From Chelydra serpentina (Eukaryota; Chordata; Testudines; Chelydridae), in NCBI GenBank assembly GCA_037349315.1, contig JBAIAC010000057.1:10943501-11007500 (forward strand): DNA of 64,000 nucleotides, given 5' to 3'. Of this stretch, positions 1 through 10,640 are shown piece by piece (the first letter of the stretch is position 1; each line of letters starts with the position of its first letter). Under the pieces are notes generated by a model. The model saw nothing but the letters and a program-made list of their open reading frames with translations, was not told the DNA's origin and made no database searches. The position numbers were made by a program, and so were the translations under genes.

Positions 1-1600
1 CCTCAAGAGTGAAGAAAAAGAACCCCCAATCATATTACAAAAAATAAAAAAATCTCATGATTTGTAAGACAATCTCGTGATTTTTCAGGGCCTGAACACT
101 TGGGGCTGGTGCTACTGAAATCAGTTCCCCACCACCTTCTACCCCCAAAAATCTCCACCCAGCAACTGAACGAGATTCAAACCATGTTCTGAAGCGTCTG
201 ATCATCAAACCTCCCCCTCCCGCCCCTTTTGCTCTCTGGTGTTTTTGACTCTACCTCTAAAAACAAGCCGTGAATTTCATGCAGCTGCAGCCCCAGGTGT
301 TTGGAGACCGAGAGAGAGCACGGGGCAGGAAATGGGGTTGCCAGTTTTCTCTCTCTCTCTCATCTTTTTATTTGAGAAGGCAGCTTCACTTTCTAAAAGA
401 GGCGCTGGCCGCAGTTTGAGGTGAAAGATCAGGGAAGGGGGGTTTTGGGGGCGGGGGGAAGGAAAGGCAGTGGGTGGGGGGTGTCCTCCCTCATTCTCCA
501 CCCCCCCCCTTCACACCCCAAACCTCAGAGCAGTCCCCAAGGCAGCCTTGGGGATGGGGGCGGGTCATAGGATCTGAGCACCTCACGCTCCCCAGTGCTC
601 CTGGGGGGGACGGGCACTGCCATTATCCCCAGTTTACAGAGGGGGAACTAAGGCACTGAGAAGCCGAGGGCCCGATTTTTAAAAGGTATGTTGGAACCTG
701 TTGATTTCAATGGGAATTAGGCACCTCAGGACCTTTACAATTCAGGGCCGAAGGCGCTGGCTGACGGTCACGCAGGAAGTCAGTGTCGGAGGAGGGGACT
801 GAGCCAGGTCTCTGTCCTAGCCACGGACGCATCCTTCCAGAGCCAGGATCCCTGCTCCTTGGGTCACGCCAGGGGCTAAGAGCTCACCGCGAAACACACA
901 GGAGGCCGGCAGGACAAAGCAAGTCGGGGTGGCGGTGGGGGGACATCTCACCCATGCCACCAGCTGCAAGAATGCAGGGGGAGCCCCCCCTCCCTGCCTC
1001 TCAGTCCCTCCCCAGGCCCAGCTGGCCCCTGGCACCGCCCACCTCATGATCTGAAAGCTACTTTCCCGCTTTCACACCCTTTCCCCCTCCCCCCTCGCTT
1101 TCTCTTTTTCTTGATTTTCATTTCGTTTGGCAGCTAAGTTCTGGCCCAGACCTGGCTGAAAAACTGCGGCCGTGTTTAAAGCACTCTGGGGAAGCCAGGG
1201 ATCACTCCTCCATCACCCACTGCTGCATAGGCTCCCCTCACCATGGTATCTGGGCACCTCACAAGCAGCCCAGAACCCCTGCGGCATGGTCACGCCAATC
1301 CCCATTTTCCACAGGGAAACTGAGGCCTGGAGAGATTGAGGGGCAAATATGCCGAAGAGCTCAGGGCCAGATTTTCAAAAAGGGCCCCGCTGCCAGCAGC
1401 GACACTTACCCGCCAGGTTTGCAAACGAGGCCGACACGCAGAGCGGTCAGCCCCTCGCAAAAGCTGAACCTTACTTAGGTGAACCCGGGATTTAAACCTG
1501 AGGCCCGCTCTGGAGCCTTACCCACAAAACCGCCCGGCCCCACGACTGCCCACTGCACCCCATCTCGCTGCACCTGCACTTCACCCACTTTGCTTCCAGC
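1..1600. other. Intergenic, no gene recognised; MIR remnants
   Basis: Antisense MIR sequence is visible at about 590-663, interrupted, and resuming at about 751-840, and again at about 1230-1360. The interruption (about 664-750, containing TTTCAATGGGAATTAGGCACCT-like text) resembles another turtle repeat. Nothing else recognised. Confidence 0.5.
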
Positions 1601-1663
1601 AAACCCCGCCTCCCCCCCGTCACGCCCTGATGTCAGGCTTTGACTCAAGGCTTTGCTCTGGAG

Positions 1664-1791
1664 TAGGGTGATCAGATGTCCCGATTTTATAGGGACAGTT
1701 CCGATTTTTGGGTCTTTTTCTTATATAGGCTCCTATTACCCCCCACTCCACCCCTGTCCTGATTTTTCACACTTGCTGTCTGGTCACCCTA
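1664..1791 (+). mobile_element. 128-bp hAT-type MITE, copy 1
   Basis: Termini are TAGGGTGATC and GGTCACCCTA, near-perfect inverted repeats, flanked by a perfect 8-bp duplication CTCTGGAG (1656-1663 and 1792-1799). The interior TGTCCCGATTTTATAGGGAC is shared with copies at 2818 and 49140. The 8-bp duplication points to hAT transposition. Confidence 0.88.
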
Positions 1792-1864
1792 CTCTGGAGT
1801 CAGAAGCTCTAACCAAAGCAAGCAGCTGCGGGGACGCCGCTTTCTGCAGCAAGGACTGTCTCTT

Positions 1865-1945
1865 ATGTCTATGTACAGCGCCTGGCACAGCGAGGCCCCA
1901 GTGCTCCTAGGGGGTCCCGTAATAGAAAGAATGAATAATCGTATC
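1865..1945 (+). repeat. MIR-type SINE 3' fragment
   Basis: TGTACAGCGCCTGGCACAG followed by GTAATAGAAAGAATGAATAA is the usual 3' segment of MIR-type copies in this window, in sense orientation. Confidence 0.5.
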
Positions 1946-2019
1946 AGTGAACTAAAGAAATGCTGAATGAGCTCTGGCTGCATTTGCTCAGCCCTAGAAG
2001 CCCACCACCATCTCCTGCG

Positions 2020-2245
2020 CATTGATTTCATCACAGAGCTATAGAGGAGAGGGTGACGGAGAGCGAGAGAACTGATGAATGAGGCAGATAATAAGAGGAG
2101 AGGGCTGGTGAATGACAGAGAGCGAGCGAGGGTGCTGGCGCGGAGGGGAGCGAAAGGAAGTGGTGAACTTTTAAAGTGTTTGAAATGACAATAGTGAGAT
2201 TGCGAGCTATATTAGCAAATCTGTATAAATAGCCACAGAGGTGGG
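2020..2245. promoter_or_regulatory. Repeat-free purine-rich block, possible conserved element
   Basis: The block contains no repeat I recognise. It carries TATAAATAG (2224-2232), a SOX-type ACAATAG, and GATA-type AGATAATAAG. Its non-GC-rich composition differs from its flanks. Function is a guess. Confidence 0.2.
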
Positions 2246-2370
2246 GTGGAGCCGGGCTGATAAGCAGGGCCGACGGGAGGGGCTCGCTGCACCACAAACA
2301 GGTGTTTGGGGGGCAGGGAGGGTTCTTGAGCCTCACGTGCCAGAGACCTATCGCTCCTAAATGGGCCTCC

Positions 2371-2432
2371 AGCCTGGGATCGGGGCAGGACTAGCCTGGG
2401 ATCGGGGCAGGACTAGCCTGGGATCGGGGCAG
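2371..2432 (+). repeat. 22-bp direct repeat, about 2.8 copies
   Basis: AGCCTGGGATCGGGGCAGGACT occurs in tandem at 2371 and 2393 and partially at 2415. Confidence 0.95.
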
Positions 2433-2439
2433 TTTTCCA

Positions 2440-2690
2440 AGCTGGTCTACACGGAAAACTGACATCGTCACAGCTGCGTCGTTCAGGGGGGCGAAAAAGC
2501 CACCCCCCAGGGAGATGCAGTTATGCTGACCTGAGCCCTGGTGTAGACAGCGACAGGCCGAGGAAAGAATCTTAGGCTCCTCCCTCTCAGGAAGGTGAAT
2601 TAACTCCCCCTCCCGTGGCTGTCGTGAGCGTCTACGCGATAGCTGTGCCCCTGTAGGGATTTCAGGGTCGACATCCCCTCAGGGTGAGCT
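2440..2690 (+). repeat. Decayed interspersed repeat (GTCTACAC family)
   Basis: GGTCTACACGGAAAACTGACAT ... CCTGGTGTAGACAGCGACAGG ... matches in order and spacing a repeat I recall from turtle genomes, probably a nonautonomous DNA element. Similar TCTACAC ends recur near 6308, 9385 and 24094. Confidence 0.5.
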
Positions 2691-2817
2691 GCCTGGGCGC
2701 TGCAAACCCTAGTGCTTGGGGGATATTTCCCCTGCAAGCAAAGGGAGGTATCGGGGTGGGGGAGGTGGAGGTATCACCTGGCCAACATGCAGCGGGCTCT
2801 GAACGGGGCTCCCACAC

Positions 2818-2941
2818 TCGGGTGAGCAGATGTCCCGATTTTATAGGGACAGTCCCGATATTTGGGGCTTTTTCTTATATAGACACTGATTACCTCCCAC
2901 TCCCTGTCCCGATTTTTCACATTTGCCATCTGGTCACCCTA
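2818..2941 (+). mobile_element. 124-bp hAT-type MITE, copy 2
   Basis: Ends TCGGGTGAGC and GGTCACCCTA are flanked by a perfect 8-bp duplication TCCCACAC (2810-2817 and 2942-2949). Same family and orientation as the copy at 1664. Confidence 0.88.
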
Positions 2942-3029
2942 TCCCACACCCACCTGCCTGGGCGCTGGGGGGGAAGAAAGGGGGGACCCCCCCCCCCATG
3001 TGCAAAAGGAAGGTAGTAACTCCCCTCAC

Positions 3030-3720
3030 ACTGCTCGCCAGTGACCCCAAAAGGCGCTGGAGGGAATTGCACCCACCAGGTGGCTCAGCTGCAAGGGGGT
3101 AAAAATAAATAAATATGGAGAAGTAAATCCTGGGAGAGGAGCCGAGGCCAGGCGGGGTTTGAAAGGGCCATTTCGCACCCGTCTCTTCCAGTTAGCGGGG
3201 CTGTGTGAGGCCGGCGCCTGGCACACGGGTGCTTTCTATTTCTAGCTGGAGGCCCAGATGCGGCTCTTCCATCAGGTTTCGGGGACAGAGAGAGAGAAAT
3301 ATGCAACCCGCCCACTGCTCTTTGCAGGTGTGAGACAGCAGCGCCCGCCAGGAGCCTGCTACCTTTAGCTAGCCGATGGGTCGGCCTGGGGTCAGCGCTG
3401 GAGCAGCTGCTGAAAGGTCGCCCACTGAAACAGGAGGCTGGGCCTGAGACTGGCACAATGGGATCGTGTGTGCAAATCCCATTGCACCCCCAGGGCCCCT
3501 CTTGCTCATCCCGGTTCGACACCGGCTGGGCTGGTGCTGAACCACTCCCGTGCGAGAGGAGAATTGGGCCCAGCGTTCCCAGAGAGCCTGGGATCAGCGG
3601 GAGTGAGGACCGCAGGATCGGGCGCTATGCAGTGCATGACACAGACGTGGCCCACAAAGCAGCAAACACACCTTCGCTGTGACATGAAGCCCCTTTTGCT
3701 ATTATATCTCTATAGCTCCC
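3030..3720. other. Intergenic, nothing recognised
   Basis: Unique-looking sequence with no supported exon on either strand; overlapping open frames here lack splice or compositional support. Confidence 0.4.
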
Positions 3721-4535
3721 AGCAGGATGTGAGCGTCCTCCCAAACATCACTGAATTTATCTTCACAGCTCCCCTGTGAGGGAAGGGAAGATTACTACCC
3801 CATTTTACAGAGGGGGAAACTGAGGCCCACAGAGACTTGGTTGAGACAGCGACTCACCCGCGGGGAGACTGGGACAGACTCCGTCCAATGCCCGACCCAC
3901 GAGACCAGCCCTTCTCTCACTCTGGAAACCTGCTATGATTTTCTTTGTGATAACACCGCTTGGTGCCTTCACAGACCCTTTCCTCTGAAGATCTCAAAGC
4001 CCTTGACAAGCGCTTATGCAGTAAGTCCCAGCGCACCACTCTGAGGGGAGACTCGAACACAGAGCGGGGAAGCGACTTGCCCAGATCAGGCAGCACGTCG
4101 GTGGCAGAGCTTCGAGAAGAACCCCGGAGTCTTGCTTCCCACTGTATGCCTCAACCCTAGAACCTGTCTTCCCACTGTTACCCTCATCAGCCCTTACATT
4201 CAAGCCAAGGCTTGAGTGATGGTGGGAGGAGCCAGGGCCTTTGCCTGGGCGGGGCTAAGCACACTACAGTAACTCCACCTTCCTCTCAAAGAGAGGCTCA
4301 GCCATCATCCATCTACAGTACTTATATGGCCCCTGCCAGGCAGTAGCTGAGTCCTTCCCACTCTAACATCTGTATCCCTGTGAAGTTGGGATGTACTACT
4401 ACCCCCATGAGAGAGGGGAAACTGAGGCCTGGAGAGGCTAAGGGATGTGCCCAGGGCCACACACGATGTCTGAAGCAGAGCAGGAACAGAAGCCAGGTCT
4501 CCCCCAGCCCAAGCCAACGCTCTCACCACCGGACC
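3720..4535 (-). repeat. Cluster of three antisense MIR-type SINEs
   Basis: The signature CATTTTACAGAGGGGGAAACTGAGGC-like text at about 3800-3830, the AAGATCTCAAAGCC/GAAGCGACTTGCCCAG text at about 3985-4085, and GAGGGGAAACTGAGGCC at about 4412-4430 mark three separate antisense copies. Confidence 0.7.
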
Positions 4536-5028
4536 AGCCAACTTCCCTTCCACAGGCAGTGAATTTAGCATTAGTGGAAGGTGCTGGATCAGCAACTCTA
4601 AGGAGCAATGTCCTGAAATTTACTCCCAGGACAGGTACGGCGAGGGACCAGCCATACGAGCGTCCACCACCCTTAGAGGAGCTCGTTCTCCAGCCACATC
4701 CACCTCGGGGCCGGAATCAGCAACACGGATTGAGGCCCATCGAGGGCCTAAGGAACACTTAGCCCTTGAGCAGGCCCTCAGCGCTGGGGTGAATTTGCCC
4801 CCCGGCTGGCTGTTTATGACCGTTCCTCGTATAACCCTGGTCAGAAACACGCATCGCCGCCTCAACTGTCACCGATCCAGAAAAACCAGGCGCCCAGTGA
4901 TCCATGGTTATTGTATTCTCTTACAGTAAATGGAGTGTTCAGTGGAATCTTAATTGCAAAGCCACTTGGAAACCTGCCCGTTCCACTCTAACCAGACCTC
5001 TGCTGCCCCCCTTCCAAGCCCCGGCTGC

Positions 5029-5089
5029 TGCAAGTAATGGCACGAGACACACACCACATACACATGAATGCAGAGCCAAGGAAGGCAGC

Positions 5090-5150
<61 letters not shown>

Positions 5151-5222
5151 AGTAATGGCACGAGACACACACACACACACACACACTCTCTGCAAGTAAT
5201 GGCACGAGACACACACACACAT
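5029..5222 (+). repeat. Composite CA microsatellite with a triplicated linker
   Basis: A (CA)n tract at 5092-5146 is followed by shorter tracts. The linker TGCAAGTAATGGCACGAGAC occurs three times (about 5030, 5147, 5191), each followed by ACACAC, so the linker and CA unit were duplicated together. Confidence 0.9.
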
Positions 5223-5229
5223 GCGGGAG

Positions 5230-6300
5230 GAGGGTGGGGGGCTTCCGCTCCAGGGACCAGGACTCTTTGCCTTTTGAAGGCAAATCTTGTGCGGAGAGCG
5301 GCAGCAGGTTTCATCCCCATAGTCACCCCTAGTCACTTTACTACAGGTGAGCCCCACCTGCTCTTTTAGAGGTCGAGCCAGTGTTTGCGCCGGCGAGGGG
5401 TTCAAATCAGTGCCCCCTTCGTTAACCGGGGCACCGAGCAAAAAGAACGAAGGTGCTGAGAGGGTAACACAGCAGGGTCAAGGGATTAGAGGGAGGGAGG
5501 GGAAACCGGGCCTGGTGCTGTGACCCAGAGATGTCCTGCTAGAGCTGCCTTTGGGTTCCCAGGATCCTCCAGGGCCTGCCCCTCTTATCTCTGAGCCCAG
5601 CAGATGAGCAGGGGTGCTGCCCCCTAGGGATCACAGTGAATATGCCCCGATGGCAGGTATGGGGCACCAGCCCCACGGGCCCGGGGGGAGACGTGCCTTT
5701 CGTCAAGTCCAAAGGAAACACGCGAGGTCGCACAAAACACAGGCTGCCTCCCGTTTTCCCAGGGAGCTGCGGGCCTGGGACCGGCTCCATCAACTCTTCC
5801 TGTTGCATTAGCTGCAACCAGAACTTCTGATGCCTCGGAGTTGGGACTGAGGGGAACGGGTCAGAGGAAGACGCACCGGCCGTTCTGGATGGACCAATGG
5901 CCAGGCTCAGCAAGGGGGTGATACTAACCAGTGCTCTGGCCTCTGACAGCACCTGGCACCTGCGGCTCTCAAAGCACCTTATCATCACTGCTCTTCTTAT
6001 TGATTGTGTGTGTTAGCCCAGCACCTAGGAGCCCAGTGACGGCCCAGCACTTCATGTGCAAGGAGCGGTGCAGATACAGAGCAAAAAAGGTGGCACCTGC
6101 CCCCAAGAGCGTGATTTAATTCGCTAGCCCCACCTGCCCTCTAGGCAAAGGTACAAACAGATTGCCCGTGGCAATCCCAGCACAGCGCGAGTGTGAAGCG
6201 GGTGCAAATCACAGCCGCTCTGGGCTGTGACTCACCCACTTTGCCCCAGTGTCACCGACAACAGGAGGCAGAAGAACGGAGCATCAGGGCCTCTAGATTT
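5230..6300. other. Intergenic, mostly unrecognised
   Basis: No supported gene. SINE 3' fragments appear near 5945-6110 (CTCAAAGCACCTTATCATC, and antisense 3'-end text). Nothing else recognised. Confidence 0.4.
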
Positions 6301-6307
6301 TGCATCC

Positions 6308-6510
6308 TTCTCTGGGCTTGTCTACACTATGGGGCCTACCGCGGTCTAACTCCGGCACCATGGCTCTGCCGGTGTAATGATCGACGCCGCCAGAAGGGGG
6401 TTTCCCATCGCTGTAGGAACTCCTCCTCCTCGCATGACAGTAACTAGGTCACCAGACGCATTCTTCCATTGACCTAGCTGCATCTACACCGCGGCTTAGC
6501 TCGGCCCAGC
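6308..6510 (+). repeat. Decayed GTCTACAC-family repeat
   Basis: The segment starts GGGCTTGTCTACACTATGGG and contains GCATCTACACCGCGGC; both are typical of the turtle element family also seen at 2440. Ends are not clear. Confidence 0.4.
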
Positions 6511-6559
6511 TCAGGCCCTCGGGTGCGGATTTTTCACCCCCCTGACTCAACGGGGCGGG

Positions 6560-6980
6560 GATGGAGCAGAGGTGGCGCGGCTGGTTCGGAGACAGGATTT
6601 CGGGAGAGAAAAATGTAAAAACCGCCCCATCCCCCACGTGGCATCCGTCTGCTCCCTCTTTTGCGAAGCACAGGGGCCTCCTGCAGCCGTCGGCGTGATC
6701 TGGTTATTTCTACCTCGCCACTTTCCTCTTCCGATTACAATTTCCCGAGAGCTTATCAGGGCTGCGCGGCCTGAAAGGCGAGCGGTGCCAAGTCCTCCCC
6801 ATCTTCTGGTGGCGTGATAAGGGGCTGGTTTGGGGGCTTCTTTTTCTTCCCCGATGGCTTGTTTTTATGTTTGACAATGGGCCTCCCAGGGCGGCGCTGA
6901 TGCATTTCCTACCTTCACAGGTGCTTGCGGCTGGTGTGGCGCGATCAGGGAATTTGATGGGGGAGGAGCCGGGGGTGGAA
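6560..6980. promoter_or_regulatory. Repeat-free block with paired GATA sites
   Basis: No repeat or exon is recognised. It contains TTTCCTCTTCC (ETS-like), GCTTATCAGG and GTGATAAGGGG within about 90 bp. Such clustering is typical of enhancers, but conservation cannot be tested here. Confidence 0.22.
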
Positions 6981-7224
6981 GGCAGGACTGTCAAACTTGG
7001 CATCTGACCTTCCTTGCGCAAAGGGACCGCACGCAAACAGCAACGGGGCAAGCTTCCCCCGCTCGCGTGCCTTAGCCTGACTCGCAAGGTAGCAGAAGCT
7101 ACGTCTACACTACAGCGCGTGCGGCCGCATAGCGATGTCAGCATAGATAGACGCAGCAGCGTATTCCCCGTCCGTGGTCCCCCTTCAAGGGCACCCCCCT
7201 CTAGGCCCTCGTCTCTCTCCCTCC

Positions 7225-7580
7225 TGACTGGGTGTTTGCCAGGCTGCATGGTCCCCTGCCTACACTGTGATATCCCCAGCAAGCCAGACTGCCAAGACAA
7301 GCCAGCATCCGCGCTTTGCGTTCTCTCCGAAGGCCGCGCACAGCTGTTGTTGCCAGCAATCACAAGTTCCCACACAGCCCTTTCTAAGCAAGCACATTTA
7401 TTCTTAAGGTGAAAGCATGACCGATAAAACAGATTAAAACCAAGAGAAGTTCCTACACGCGCACCAGACGTCACCTGCCAATCTTATGAGGCCCCAGTAG
7501 GCCCAAGTCCTTCTAACCCAAGCCTGTCCAGGGGGTGGTCCCGCTCTAGAGCAGTTACAACCTGAGTGAATTTGCCTAAT
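7225..7580 (-). repeat. Probable LTR-like repeat
   Basis: On the minus strand it reads AAGAATAAATGTGCTTGCTT, a poly(A) signal followed by a U5-like stretch; the block resembles a dispersed turtle sequence I recall. Ends and target duplication were not found. Confidence 0.35.
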
Positions 7581-8439
7581 CCCCTTCCTTCTTAGTTTGG
7601 GGGGGGGGGGGGAGGGGGCTGTGGTAATCCTCCCCGCATGGAATTATATACGACCCCTGACCCCCAATGATAGATCAACTGAATACAGTGAGATCTCCCA
7701 AAGATATCGCAGGAAATTGTCCTGTCTGTCACAGCTGCGTCTATACTGAGGGCGTTGTTGACACAGTTCTGTCGGCCAGGGGTGTGCAAAATACACCTGG
7801 GATTCACTGATTTGGCGGCACAAGTGTGAGCTGCTCTGGAGGAAAGCGGTATCAGACCAAACCCAATCAGACAGACCCAAGGCATCCAGAGAAGCAGCCA
7901 GGCATTTTTGGGCAGGTCCCTGACCCGAGCTAAACGGCGTGTCTGTCTCTACTCACCAAACAACCCGGCTGGAATCACAGCTGCCACGTAGAGATGGAGG
8001 GGCAGGACCCCTGTCCATCCAGCCCCCTTCCTGTAAGCCGCTTAACCCATCCTGAGCTGCAAGACCGAAGAGGCGTCTCTGATGCCATGCAGCGTGATGG
8101 TAATTCTGCCTTGGCCATTCGTCCCGTCTTCATCCCCCCATGTCCTTTCCATTCATGGGTATTTAAAAGTGCAGCGATCCAGCCAGGTGGGAGCGTGGAG
8201 ACTCAGAGCTTTGCATGACGCCTTCCAAAGATGAGCCCCCATGCAGACTTCGGTGCCCAGAGTCCCCATCTGGTAACACGGCATTTGGGCAGGAGGCCTC
8301 CGAGGAAAGCACATGCTGATGCCGGAAGCGGCGTCAGTGATTCAGCAGGCGAAAGTCAGGAGAGGCCAATCCCCCGGCCGGATGCTAGGCGGCACGGTGC
8401 TGAGGAAGGTGACAGCGGCTCGTGGTGCACAGAGACATG

Positions 8440-8940
8440 TCACAGCGCGGCCAGCGTGTAACCGGGTGCACTCACCGCGGCGGCGCCTCCTTGCGGCTGG
8501 GTCTGGGGAGTCGCTCTCGCTCGGTCTGGCAGCTGTTTCCCTGGGTGCCTTCCTACCTCACTTCTCCCTCTTCTGGCTCATCTCTGGATTTACCAGCCTA
8601 AGCTACTTCACCCATCTCAGCTTCTCTCTAGTCCAGGACCAGATCCCAGGACTTACTCTTCCCCTAGAAATCCACCTTGTCCCTAGCCAACTCCCTGTGT
8701 CTCTAGGCAGCGTCTGGAGAACCCCTCCCTGTACCCTCCTCCTCCTCTCCTCAACTTCCTGGCTTGATATAAACTCCAGCCTGTCCTTGCCCAGCTGAGT
8801 TTCATCATCAATTAGACTTAATCAGATCCTGGCTCTCCCCCAGGGGCAGCCTACCAGGTTAATTGGCCCTTTTTAACCTGCTCAGGCCATGGCGGGGGGT
8901 GCACACCCTATCACCCAGCTCTTGCAATTGTATTGCAAGT
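8440..8940. repeat. Possible second LTR-like repeat
   Basis: The block from about TGTCACAGCGCGG to CCCTATCACC contains CTTGATATAAACTCCAGCC and pyrimidine-rich text resembling dispersed turtle LTR sequence. Boundaries are uncertain. Confidence 0.25.
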
Positions 8941-9384
8941 CTCAGGCTACTTGGAGTTTCTCTTCAAGACCCAGCTCCTGGAGTCACGTGATTATGTGAA
9001 AATCGCAGCTTCCAGTCAAAAAACAGGCTTCTAGGTTTGTGTTTTCAAACTTTTCTCCCCCAACACGAAACCCTCACAAGGCCAATAAATTCTGACATTT
9101 ATTAGCCTACGACACTCTCAATTTCTAAGCCAAGCTTTTTTTTTTTTTCTTTTGCAGCCTGACTCATTACTTTCGAATGCTTGGGGCCAGCAATCCTGGA
9201 TTTACCCAACCATTTGGGGCAGGGGGCAAAGAAGACTGCCAGCAATTGAAGTTTTAGCAGGAATTTTGGGTAGGCGGAAGATACATTACTCAAAGGGGAA
9301 AGTAGCCCTGGGGTTAACAGCCTTACTATTGCAAAAGGCAGCGAGGGAGCCCGCCCGAGAGCCTGGGCACTTACCGGGAGGCTA

Positions 9385-9515
9385 GTCCACACTGCAGCTT
9401 GGACTGAAGCAGCATCACTGCTCTTGATACCCGAGTCAGCTAGGTTAAAACTACTTTGGGGTTGTCTTCACTTGCAGCAATCACACCCCTGACGGCAGTG
9501 TAGACAGACCCTAAG
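9385..9515 (+). repeat. Decayed CACACTGCAGC/GTGTAGACAG repeat
   Basis: AGTCCACACTGCAGCTTGGA at one end and GGCAGTGTAGACAGACCC at the other form degenerate inverted ends, consistent with a nonautonomous DNA element. Confidence 0.4.
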
Positions 9516-9519
9516 ACGC

Positions 9520-10440
9520 GAGGGTTCTGGCTGAACTAGATCATGGGCCAGGATCACTTTTAAAACTGAAACGGAGCCTCTGTCTACCGTGGTGGCCGAA
9601 CCATTTTCAATTCCAGGACGCGATGCCTATTGTCGGCCATGGGTCGTCTCCCAGTGTAGCCAGGGTTATCTGGGTCCTTGGTGGCTTTGTCAACCCCTAG
9701 AGTCACATAACTAGTCTTGAATCCTTTAGCCCTTCATTTTCGCTGTACAGGGCCAGATTCTGTTCTGAGCCACACAGGCGCACGTCCAACCGCTCGGAAG
9801 CCAGCTGATGGGGTAAGCCAGCTGCATGGCTGGTTTGCACTGCAGGCCTGCGGGGGCTTGATGCTTTGAGTGGGTAGTTTGTGGGGGAGGGTTCCCCCCG
9901 CTTTCCCTGGAGAGGGGCGGTTGTTTGACTCCAGTCTGGAGCTGTCAGTCAGGGTTGTGCTGTTTGGGCATATGGTTCCCCTAGGACTGGCAGCTGGGAG
10001 GGATTCAGAGCCCCTCCCCAGGCCTGAGGGGCGGTCACCTCCCAGAGCCCAGCTAGGGGGAGGTATGGGCTCTGTGCCCGGGGAGCCGGGAGGAGCTGGG
10101 TGGCCAGGGGAGCACTGGCATGGCCATGCCTGGGGTTCACACGCCTGCCAGGCAAGGCCAGCGCCAGCCTGCCAAAGCCCCAAGGTCAGGATTTGGCCTG
10201 TAGTGACCGGGGGGAGGAGGGGGGATGAGGCTCCTCTGAGGTTGCTAGTGGAATATGGACCCACCTATCCACACCCAGCTGACCGGGGAGCAGCTCTCTG
10301 CTGGCCGCTTGGTGGGCTCAGCATTCACCGAACTGGGCGGACTCCGGGCAGCGTCTTCCTAGCAGACAGGTGTGAACGTTAAAAAAAGAGAAAAAAAAAC
10401 CCTGTGGCATTAATGAGCCCCCTGGTTAGTGACTCTAGCA
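9520..10440. other. Intergenic, nothing recognised
   Basis: GC-rich sequence with long overlapping open frames on both strands; none shows a family signature or splice-site support. Confidence 0.4.
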
Positions 10441-10441
10441 C

Positions 10442-10640
10442 GCAGGGTGGCCTAGTGGAGGAGGCCGTGGGCTGGGCACCAGGAGACCAAGTTTTTATTC
10501 CCAGCTCTGCCAGGGGCTTTGGGCAACGCATTTCCTCTCCCACGGACGCTCTTTGGGGCAGGGACTGGCTCTCACCCTGTGTCTGGGCAGCACCGCGTGC
10601 ACTGGGGCCCTGAGTTCTCGGCACTGCTGGAATATAAATA
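10442..10640 (+). repeat. Sense MIR-type SINE
   Basis: GGGTGGCCTAGTGGAGGAGG, CCAGCTCTGCCAGGGGC, TTGGGCAACGCATTTCCTC and a 3' GGAATATAAATAACAAC give the MIR order in sense orientation. Confidence 0.65.

Noticed and set aside
6710..7474. A 254-codon minus-strand open frame
   Set aside because: Much of it lies in an LTR-like dispersed repeat (7225-7580) and the rest in a repeat-free block without coding signature.
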